Assembly: GCA_001769035.1 (NCBI GenBank)
Contig: MENF01000181.1
Coordinates: forward strand, 1-39,892
Direction: 5' to 3'
Source: Bacteroidetes bacterium GWA2_32_17
GTDB lineage: Bacteria > Bacteroidota > Bacteroidia > Bacteroidales > GWA2-32-17
DNA: 39,892 nucleotides
Shown in pieces: positions 33,263 to 39,892 of this stretch (its first letter is position 1; each line of letters begins with the position of its first letter). A program made the translations under genes and the position numbers. The notes below the pieces were generated by a model. That model made no database searches and was not told the DNA's origin. It worked only from the letters and a program-made list of their open reading frames with translations.

Positions 33263-33293
33263 CAAAATTAGTTAAATTGATATTTAATACAAA
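33263..33293 (-). promoter_or_regulatory. Consensus promoter of the candidate RNA
   Basis: On the minus strand TTTG (33293-33290), 19 bp, then TAATTTTG (33270-33263). This is a full match to the Bacteroidetes promoter consensus, and transcription should begin near 33257. Confidence 0.75.
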
Positions 33294-33523
33294 CACTTTT
33301 TCTATTTCTTCCTTTCTTTTTATTAACACTTATTCAAAGAATAATAATATCACTTTATACACTTTTTTAATTTATGTATTAATTTGATTTTGCTTGATTT
33401 GTCTTATAAAACAAAGAACAGAATATTTATAAAGAATTTACTTAATCTATTTCTGTTAATTAACAATTTGAAAGCTTCTTAATTCCCAACTTCAAACTTT
33501 CAACCTCAAACTTTCAACTTTTT

Positions 33524-34435
33524 TTACTTCAACGCAAAAGTAGCTGTTCCAATTAGTTTGCCTTCGCTAAAAAGGTCAACTGTATAAACGCCTTCAGTAA
33601 GGTCACCGGTATTAGCCCAATAAATGCACATTTCAACATCTTTGTTTTCGTAATCAATTTCGCGTTTTGCAGAAAATAATATTTGATTTCCTTCAAAGTC
33701 GAACATTGTGCCATCGGGGTTAGGTAAAATTTCTTTATCGGGACGGGCAATGCGTAAATAAATAATACGATTACCGGGTTTAGCAATAGAATTTTCGGTT
33801 AATGTAAAACATACTTTTATTTTTGTAACTTTTTTGGCTTTTGTTACTTCTTTTGCTTTATCGTTTACAGGTGTTGGCGAAATGCTTATTGCACGTAAAG
33901 TCATTGCTACATCAACCTTTTGCGAAAGGTCATCAGTTTTTACCTGAAGAGTTTCTTTTTCGGTTTTTACTTTCTGAAAATCAGTTTTTACCTGTTTGTT
34001 TTCTTCTGCGAGCAATTTGTTACGAGTATTAAGAGAGTCAATTTGAACAATATAATTCCGCATTATTTCGCGAAGTGTTCCTAATTCTTTTTTGTATTGA
34101 CCAATTTGATATGAGTTTGCATTTTTAAGTCCTTTAATTTCATCGAGCATTTCTTTAATTTTTGTTTTTTCCTGCTCAAGTTCGCTAGATATTTGTGAGT
34201 TGTCGGTTTTTAAAGAATTATATTGAGCTAACATATCGGTATATTCTTTTTCTAAATTCGCCTTTTCGGCTCCGGTATCTTTAAGTTCTACTTCAACAAA
34301 AATCTTTTCTTTTCGAACAGTATAAAATTTGTATGCAAAGTATCCGTTAGAAACCAACAAAATGAGAATAACTATAAAATATAAAAGGTCAAATTTTTTT
34401 CGTATTTCGGTCGAAGGAATTGTTTGTTCGCTCAT
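33524..34435 (-). CDS. Single-pass membrane coiled-coil protein
   Basis: I start at 34435 (MSEQTIPSTEIRK, 303 aa). The ATG at 34459 overlaps the -7 box and would precede the transcription start. A TM helix (about residues 15-37, LLYFIVILILLVSNGYFAYKF) is followed by a long coiled coil (about 45-180, many Glu/Lys/Leu heptads). A C-terminal beta domain (about 205-303) has IKVCFTLTEN, RIIYLRIARPDKEILP and a final YTVDLFSEGKLIGTATFAL. The layout suggests an inner-membrane protein with a periplasmic coiled coil and a C-terminal Ig-like or binding domain. The same pattern is common in Bacteroidetes but has no known function. It is monocistronic. Confidence 0.8.
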   Translation of the reverse strand: MSEQTIPSTEIRKKFDLLYFIVILILLVSNGYFAYKFYTVRKEKIFVEVELKDTGAEKANLEKEYTDMLAQYNSLKTDNSQISSELEQEKTKIKEMLDEIKGLKNANSYQIGQYKKELGTLREIMRNYIVQIDSLNTRNKLLAEENKQVKTDFQKVKTEKETLQVKTDDLSQKVDVAMTLRAISISPTPVNDKAKEVTKAKKVTKIKVCFTLTENSIAKPGNRIIYLRIARPDKEILPNPDGTMFDFEGNQILFSAKREIDYENKDVEMCIYWANTGDLTEGVYTVDLFSEGKLIGTATFALK

Positions 34436-34458
34436 AATTTTAATTTCGCAATTTTTCA

Positions 34459-34466
34459 CAAATATA
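34459..34466 (-). promoter_or_regulatory. -7 box deciding the start of the coiled-coil gene
   Basis: Minus strand TATATTTG matches TAnnTTTG. Since the first ATG (34459-34457) falls at the box itself, translation should begin at the next one, 34435. Confidence 0.55.
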
Positions 34467-34558
34467 ATTCCAAAATCGAAAACATTGTTATTATTAAATC
34501 ATATTTAACAAACTTTGTATATTTTATAACATCATTAATTATTCTTCAATTTTTATGG

Positions 34559-34566
34559 TAAATTTG
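34559..34566 (+). promoter_or_regulatory. -7 box for the GT2/MMPL operon
   Basis: TAAATTTG fits TAnnTTTG, 30 bp before the TTG start codon of the glycosyltransferase. No good TTTG at -33 is seen. Confidence 0.45.
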
Positions 34567-34596
34567 TCATATTTTATTAAAAAGCAGATTTAAATA

Positions 34597-35778
34597 TTGA
34601 CTTATATTCAATTACATACAGATTATTGGGAAAATAAATTTTGTGTAATAATACCATCTTATAATAATGCTACTAAAATAGAAGCCGTTATAAACGATGT
34701 GTTATTACAAACTAATAATGTTATTGTTATAAACGATGGTGCTACTGATAATACAGCTCAACTACTTGCTCATTTTAAAAATATAACTGTAATTTCAAAT
34801 CCAAAAAACAAAGGAAAAGGGTATGCAATAAAAAATGGGTTTAAAAAAGCTCGTGAGATGGGTTACGAATATGCAATAACAATTGATTCTGACGGTCAGC
34901 ATTGTGCAGAAGATATATCGAAATTTATAAATGCGTGTGTTACTAATCAAAATGCAATAATAATAGGGAATCGCTCAATTATTAAAGGAAAGATTTCGCG
35001 TAAAAGTGAATTTGCTAATAATCTGTCAAACTTTTGGTTTTTGGTTATTACAGGAATAAAATTAGACGATACTCAATCGGGGTTTAGACTTTATCCTATC
35101 AAAAAAATGCATCATATTAAAACTCTAACACGTCGCTATGAGTTTGAAATAGAAATTTTAGTAAAAGCATCGTGGCAAAATATTCCTATTGAATCTATTC
35201 CAATTTCGGTGATATATCCACCGGCAAATGAACGGATTACACATTTTCGTCCTGTTGTCGATTTTATTAGAATTAGTTTGTTAAACTCATGGCTGGTTTT
35301 TTTAAGCCTTACGTTTTTTAGGCCATTTGCTTTTATAAAAAAGTTAAACAAAAAAAATATTGTCGATTTTTTTAATCAAAATTTAGTAAAAACGAATGAC
35401 AATAATTTTAAAATTGTTGGTTCTATAATGTTCGGGGTTTTTATGGGTATAATACCACTTTGGGGTTATCAGTTAATTACTGCAATTGCTCTTGCTTATG
35501 TTTTTAAGTTAAATAAGTTAATTGTAGGCGTAGCTGCTAATATTAGCATAACTCCAATGATCCCGGTAATAATTTATTTAAGCTACTTAACCGGTGGCAT
35601 TGTTTTGGGAACAGATATTTCAAAACTACCGTTTAATGCCGGCTTAAGCATCGAATTGTTTACATTAAACATAAAACAATATCTTATTGGCAGCTTTGTT
35701 CTTGCAAGTATTGCCTCATCATTAATTGGAACATTTTTTTATGTTTTGTTGTTATTTGTTAGGAAAGACCATAGATAG
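34597..35778 (+). CDS. Glycosyltransferase family 2 fused to DUF2062
   Basis: In this 393-aa protein, residues 10-225 form a dolichol-phosphate-mannose-synthase-like GT2 domain: CVIIPSYNNATKIEAVI, VINDGATDNT, KGKGYAIKNGF, and the metal-binding DxD as Asp97-Ser-Asp99 in IDSDGQH. Residues about 270-390 are a DUF2062 membrane domain (GVFMGIIPLWGYQ and the AANISITPMIPVIIYLSYLTGG segment). The start is TTG at 34597, because an in-frame stop lies two codons upstream and no ATG precedes the GT2 core. It should transfer a sugar from a nucleotide to a lipid at the inner membrane. The next gene follows after 11 bp, so they work together. Confidence 0.88.
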   Translation: MTYIQLHTDYWENKFCVIIPSYNNATKIEAVINDVLLQTNNVIVINDGATDNTAQLLAHFKNITVISNPKNKGKGYAIKNGFKKAREMGYEYAITIDSDGQHCAEDISKFINACVTNQNAIIIGNRSIIKGKISRKSEFANNLSNFWFLVITGIKLDDTQSGFRLYPIKKMHHIKTLTRRYEFEIEILVKASWQNIPIESIPISVIYPPANERITHFRPVVDFIRISLLNSWLVFLSLTFFRPFAFIKKLNKKNIVDFFNQNLVKTNDNNFKIVGSIMFGVFMGIIPLWGYQLITAIALAYVFKLNKLIVGVAANISITPMIPVIIYLSYLTGGIVLGTDISKLPFNAGLSIELFTLNIKQYLIGSFVLASIASSLIGTFFYVLLLFVRKDHR

Positions 35779-35789
35779 CTTAAAAACAA

Positions 35790-38700
35790 ATGTCACATTT
35801 TTTTTTAATAACATACCAACTCTTTAAAAAACACAAATTATTTTTCTTGTTTTTTCTGATATTAATTACTGTTTCGGCAGTATCTTTTGTTTATAATATT
35901 AAAATTGAAGAAGATATTAATAAAGCAATTCCTGGCAAAGAAACAAAAGACAAAATAAATATTGCTTTTCAAAACACAGGTATAGCCGATAAATTAATAA
36001 TTAACATAAGTTTATCCGATAGTACCAGCGAACCTTTACCCGACTCGTTAATTGTTTATGCCGAAGATCTTGCAAATGAATTAAAATCGAAACAATTTTC
36101 TGCATATTTAAAAAATATATTTTATAAAATAAACGATTCGTTATTTACATCAATAATAAATGTTTTTTACGAAAATTATCCTTTGTTTTTATCGCAAAGT
36201 GATTTGTTAAAACTCGATAGTATAATTTCTTATAACAATATTCAGAATACTATTAACAAAGATTACGAATCGCTTATATCTCCGGCAAGTTTTGCCTTTA
36301 AAGAAAATATAACACGCGACCCGCTTGGGATTGCAGCTATAGCACTTAAAAAACTTAAAAACATAGCAATTAATGACAATTACGACACATACAATGGTTT
36401 TATTTTTTCGAAAAACAGAAAAAATCTATTAATGTTTGCCAATACCGTTAACGCATCAAATAAAACTTCGAAAAATATAAAAATGTCCGATTTGCTTGAG
36501 CAAATAATTAGCAAAATAAATATAAAGCATAAAAATTTAATAAAAACCGAAACTTTTGGTTCGTCGTTAATTGCTGTTGCAAATGCCAAAACACTTAAAA
36601 ATGATATTATTCTAACATTATCTATTGCAACAGTTTTATTGATTTTAATAATCAGCTTTTCGGTAAAAGATAAACGTGTTTTTTTTATAATTTTTATTCC
36701 CACAATATTAGCTGGTGGAATTGCGTTATCGGCTTTGGCATGTTTAACATCTGCAATATCTGTTATAACATTAAGCATGGCTCCAATTATTCTGGCAATT
36801 ACAGTTGATTATTCGTTGCATATTATTTCGCATCAAAAGCATAAGAAAGATATTGTTGCAACTATAAAGGATGTTGCTTTTCCAATTATGGTATGCGGAA
36901 TTGCAACTGCTTTCGAGTTTATTAGTTTATTTTTTGTATCATCGAAAGTTTTGCAGGAATTAGGAATTTTTGCATCTATAAGTGTTTTTGTTTCGGCTGT
37001 TCTTACTTTAATTATTCTTCCACAATTTATTGATAAAAAGGATATTTCTCATAATTCTGAAATGAATTTATTGGAAAATATGCTCGATAAAATTACACGT
37101 TTTGAATTTGATAGATATAAACCTATAATAATTTCGTTTTCTATACTTACGATTGTTTTTGCATACTATGCCTTTAAAGTTGAGTTTGAAGGCGATATGC
37201 TCAAAATGAACTACATGTCTGATGAATTAAAGTCGGCAGAAAACAGTTTAAAAAAGATTAACGATTTTACCGAAAACACTGCTTACGTAGTTTCTTATGG
37301 CAAAAATATTGAAGAAGCATTAAAAAACAACGAAAAAGTAAATGTAAAATTCGATGAATTAAAATCCCAAAAACAAATAACCAATTATACCGCAGTTTCT
37401 GAAATTTTAATGTCAGATTTAACACAAATTGAACGAGCTAAGGCATGGAAAAATTACTGGACATCTGCCAAAAAAGATTCGTTAAAAGCGAATGTTAAAA
37501 AAGTTGCTGTTGAGGTTGGATTTAACGAAAATGCTTTTAATGAATTTCTTTCATCACTCGATAAAGAGTACAATCCTTTATCAAAAGCTTCGTTTACCTT
37601 GCTTAAGGAAAATTTATTTAAAGAAAATTTTAACGAAAAAGATAACATAGTTAACATTGTAAACATTTTAAAAACCGACAAAAAATATCGTTCAGAATTA
37701 AAAACTCAATTTTCTGAATTTTCTAATTCAACATTAATTGACCGGCAATCCATACTAATGAAATATGTAGAATATCTTAATAAAGATTTTAATTTTATTG
37801 CAAACATTAGTCTTTTGCTGGTTCTTATAATTTTAATACTGGCATTTGGTCGTATTGAAATTGGTTTCATAACATTTTTCCCTATATTTATAAGTTGGGT
37901 GTGGACGCTTGGAATAATGGGTTTGTTTGGAATTAAATTTAATATTTTTAATATTATTATTTCATCGTTTATAACTGGAATGGGAGTCGATTATAGTACT
38001 TATATAATGCAAGGATTAATACAAGGATATTCAACAAGTAACAAAACACTAATATCATTTAAGTCTAACATTTTAGTTTCGGCAATGATAACAATATCGG
38101 GTACGGGTGTTCTTATTTTTGCAAAACATCCAGCATTAAATTCAATAGCATTAATTTCCATAATTGGTTTATTGTCTGTTGTTTTAATATCATATACATT
38201 CGAACCTTTACTTTTTAAACTGTTAGTTTCAAAAAATGGTAAAAATAGAGTAGTGCCAGTAACCTTGTCGAATTTATTGTTAACAATTGCTGCGTTTACT
38301 ATATTTGTAACAGGTTCAATATTTTTGAATTTGTGTTTATTGTTAGCAATATTGTTGCCAGTAAAACTAAAATTGAAAAAACTTTTTGTTCATTATTGCA
38401 TGATGTATTCATGCAGGGGTTTAGTGTACCTTTTGTTTCCAATAACAAAAAAACGAATAAATGTTTCTAGCGAGAACTTTAAAAAACCTTCCATAATTAT
38501 TAGTAACCATCAGTCGCATATCGATTTGGTAATACTTTTATCTTTAAATCCTAAAATGGTTGTGTTAACTACAAATTGGGTATGGGAAAGTCCGTTTTAT
38601 GGTTTTGTAATTCGTTTTATCGATTTTTATAATGTAAATGATGGTAATGAGTCAATAATTAACAACCTTAAACCAAAAATTGATGAAGGGTATTCTGTTC

Positions 38701-39641
38701 TTGTTTTTCCAGAAGGTAGCCGTTCTAAAGACCAAAATGTTACACGTTTTCATAAAGGTGCGTTTTATTTAGCAAAGCAATTAAATTTAGATATTGTTCC
38801 AATAATTATTCATGGTGCCGGCGATTGCATGCGTAAAGGCGAAAATTATGTTCGTTCGGGTAAAATAACTTTAAAGGTTTTCGCTCGAATTAATGCTCCT
38901 CATGTTGATTTTGGTAATGATTATCACGAACTCACAAAATCGCTTCAAACTTTTTACCGTTCGAATTATAAATCACTAAAAAAAGAAATTGAAACGGTTG
39001 ATTATTATGCCGATACACTTATTAAAAATCATGTTTTTAAAGGACCTATTTTAGAGTGGTATTGCAGAATTAAAATAAAACTCGAAGATAATTACAGATA
39101 CTTTAACGAAATAATTTCACCAAAAGCAGATATAATGGATATTGGCTGCGGTTATGGATTTATGTCGTATATGCTTGGTTTTTTATCAGACGAACGTAAA
39201 ATATTTGGAGTTGATTACGATGCCGATAAAATTGAAATTGCTCAAAACTGCATTTCGAAAAACGAAAATGTAAAATTCGAATATGCCGATGCCACACAGT
39301 TTCCTTTTGTTAATAAAGACGTTTTTATTCTTTCAGATATTTTACATTATATTAGCGAAGAACAGCAAGAACAACTAATAAGTAATTGCATTAAACATTT
39401 GAATAACAACGGACTAATAATTATACGTGATGCAAATAAAAATTTAAAAGCAAGGCATTGGGGAACGCGTTACACCGAGTTTTTCTCTACAAAAACTGGC
39501 TTTAACAAACTCGAAGGAAATAAACTTCATTTTACAAATGTTGATACATTTATTAATATTGCAAATAAATTTAATTTAAAGTACGAGGTTATTGATAACA
39601 CAAAATTAACATCGAATATTTTGTTTATAATTAGAAAATAA
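35790..39641 (+). CDS. MMPL exporter fused to acyltransferase and methyltransferase
   Basis: This 1283-aa protein combines three activities. Residues 1-860 are an MMPL/RND-type exporter with two membrane bundles (about 273-417 and 667-813), each with the usual sterol-sensing-like helices and the conserved Asp-containing ITVDYSLH and GMGVDYSTY motifs. Residues 870-1080 are a PlsC-type acyltransferase with H907-x4-D912 in NHQSHID and FPEGSR (973-978). Residues 1110-1283 are a class I SAM methyltransferase with motif I MDIGCGYGF and the acidic loop VDYDADKIEIA. This combination is found near aryl-polyene/flexirubin-type or lipid export genes in Bacteroidetes. The partner genes would lie to the right of the window. 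Confidence 0.88.
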   Translation: MSHFFLITYQLFKKHKLFFLFFLILITVSAVSFVYNIKIEEDINKAIPGKETKDKINIAFQNTGIADKLIINISLSDSTSEPLPDSLIVYAEDLANELKSKQFSAYLKNIFYKINDSLFTSIINVFYENYPLFLSQSDLLKLDSIISYNNIQNTINKDYESLISPASFAFKENITRDPLGIAAIALKKLKNIAINDNYDTYNGFIFSKNRKNLLMFANTVNASNKTSKNIKMSDLLEQIISKINIKHKNLIKTETFGSSLIAVANAKTLKNDIILTLSIATVLLILIISFSVKDKRVFFIIFIPTILAGGIALSALACLTSAISVITLSMAPIILAITVDYSLHIISHQKHKKDIVATIKDVAFPIMVCGIATAFEFISLFFVSSKVLQELGIFASISVFVSAVLTLIILPQFIDKKDISHNSEMNLLENMLDKITRFEFDRYKPIIISFSILTIVFAYYAFKVEFEGDMLKMNYMSDELKSAENSLKKINDFTENTAYVVSYGKNIEEALKNNEKVNVKFDELKSQKQITNYTAVSEILMSDLTQIERAKAWKNYWTSAKKDSLKANVKKVAVEVGFNENAFNEFLSSLDKEYNPLSKASFTLLKENLFKENFNEKDNIVNIVNILKTDKKYRSELKTQFSEFSNSTLIDRQSILMKYVEYLNKDFNFIANISLLLVLIILILAFGRIEIGFITFFPIFISWVWTLGIMGLFGIKFNIFNIIISSFITGMGVDYSTYIMQGLIQGYSTSNKTLISFKSNILVSAMITISGTGVLIFAKHPALNSIALISIIGLLSVVLISYTFEPLLFKLLVSKNGKNRVVPVTLSNLLLTIAAFTIFVTGSIFLNLCLLLAILLPVKLKLKKLFVHYCMMYSCRGLVYLLFPITKKRINVSSENFKKPSIIISNHQSHIDLVILLSLNPKMVVLTTNWVWESPFYGFVIRFIDFYNVNDGNESIINNLKPKIDEGYSVLVFPEGSRSKDQNVTRFHKGAFYLAKQLNLDIVPIIIHGAGDCMRKGENYVRSGKITLKVFARINAPHVDFGNDYHELTKSLQTFYRSNYKSLKKEIETVDYYADTLIKNHVFKGPILEWYCRIKIKLEDNYRYFNEIISPKADIMDIGCGYGFMSYMLGFLSDERKIFGVDYDADKIEIAQNCISKNENVKFEYADATQFPFVNKDVFILSDILHYISEEQQEQLISNCIKHLNNNGLIIIRDANKNLKARHWGTRYTEFFSTKTGFNKLEGNKLHFTNVDTFINIANKFNLKYEVIDNTKLTSNILFIIRK

Positions 39642-39761
39642 TAATAACTGTATAATATATTATAACAATGTATTTATTTGAATAAAATTTTTTAATGAAG
39701 GAACTATAACGCTATGTATTAACTTATGTTAAACTAAGTATAATTTTTAGACAAGACAAGT

Positions 39762-39892
39762 TTAAATTGAAATAAATTTTGCTTCAACCTCACCCCCAGC
39801 CCCTCTCCAAAGGAGCTTGTCTATGCACACATCTTTTTTAGCAATTTCATATCCTTCATAAGTGGCGTCAAATCTATCTAATCCCCATTTAA
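39762..39892 (-). CDS. Partial ORF at the right edge with repeat-derived C-terminus
   Basis: The frame enters from the right edge and ends at 39762. The readable part starts KWGLDRFDATYEGYEIAKKD and ends KLLWRGAGGEVEAKFISI. The last 18 or so residues are encoded by a palindromic repeat (39788-39816, cctcacccccagcccctctc...), so the natural C-terminus has probably been replaced or extended by the insertion. Family not recognised from this short piece. The gene could equally be a remnant. Confidence 0.35.
   Translation of the reverse strand, partial: KWGLDRFDATYEGYEIAKKDVCIDKLLWRGAGGEVEAKFISI
39788..39816. repeat. Palindromic repeat inside the edge ORF
   Basis: This stretch carries the core cccctctccaaaggag. 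The word ccctctccaaa is shared with the insert in the SpoIIE gene at 6465-6475. The inverted completion (ggagagggg) is missing, so this copy is truncated. Confidence 0.6.

Noticed and set aside
36380-36778. 132-codon minus-strand ORF
   Set aside because: It is a shadow of the first membrane bundle of the MMPL fusion.
1-39892. CRISPR array
   Set aside because: The only regular repeats are a 16-bp period triple at 170-218 and the heptamers at 2717-2744. Neither has spacers of CRISPR size, and no cas gene is seen.

Overview
The window looks like a chromosomal piece of an AT-rich Bacteroidetes genome, probably Bacteroidales-like. The signs are a secreted protein with a type IX secretion (T9SS) C-terminal sorting domain, a two-component-propeller/Y_Y_Y sensor, the long form of urocanate hydratase, a futalosine-pathway MqnC, promoter boxes of the TTTG-N19-21-TAnnTTTG type, and intergenic gaps full of short palindromic repeats. 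Nothing looks like plasmid or prophage backbone. Housekeeping genes (dapF, pfkA, miaA, ssb, two tRNAs) are mixed with accessory blocks.

Layout. 1-1.7 kb: repeat-rich DNA with a terminator from a gene to the left, a decayed IS66 transposase and a 144-bp MITE. 1.7-6.9 kb: a secreted protein of unknown function and a 1363-aa membrane sensor-phosphatase (propeller, Y_Y_Y, TM, two PAS, SpoIIE). 7.0-10.2 kb: hutU and an overlapping ApbE flavin transferase whose signal-peptide region carries an in-frame palindromic insertion. 10.4-12.9 kb (minus): dapF, a secreted unknown and pfkA. 13.1-14.5 kb: HtrA/DegP protease. 14.5-16.6 kb: three more MITE-like repeats, a Gre-like protein, tRNA-Pro and miaA. 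16.9-19.3 kb (minus): a tight operon of DUF2752, DUF4190-like, LuxC-like acyl-CoA reductase and a pRiA4b-ORF3-like acidic protein, divergent from tRNA-Cys. 19.5-20.35 kb: a non-coding patch of nested inverted repeats. 20.4-26.7 kb: a Cys-rich mini-protein, an SDR, a RelE/ParE toxin-antitoxin pair, a T9SS cargo protein, ssb and mqnC.

27.0-32.7 kb is the most interesting part, an apparent defence island with two ATPase-nuclease modules in a row. The first is an OLD/RecF-like ATPase with a tiny Toprim-like partner. The second is a Septu-type pair (PtuA ATPase, PtuB HNH) that continues with almost no gaps into a divergent S-adenosylmethionine-decarboxylase-like protein and a DUF3326 protein. All four genes appear to share one promoter. 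I propose this as a candidate expanded Septu-type system whose two extra genes may supply or sense a small molecule. This is inference from gene order.

33.1-33.3 kb on the minus strand holds a candidate free-standing structured RNA of about 165 nt with a textbook promoter, three hairpins and an intrinsic terminator. 33.5-39.6 kb: a coiled-coil membrane protein, then a two-gene operon of a GT2-DUF2062 protein and a 1283-aa fusion of MMPL exporter, acyltransferase and methyltransferase, which looks like the edge of a lipid or aryl-polyene/flexirubin-type export cluster. A partial ORF on the minus strand runs off the right edge.

A recurring theme is palindromic repeats that have entered reading frames without breaking them: two in the SpoIIE gene, one in apbE and one in the right-edge ORF.
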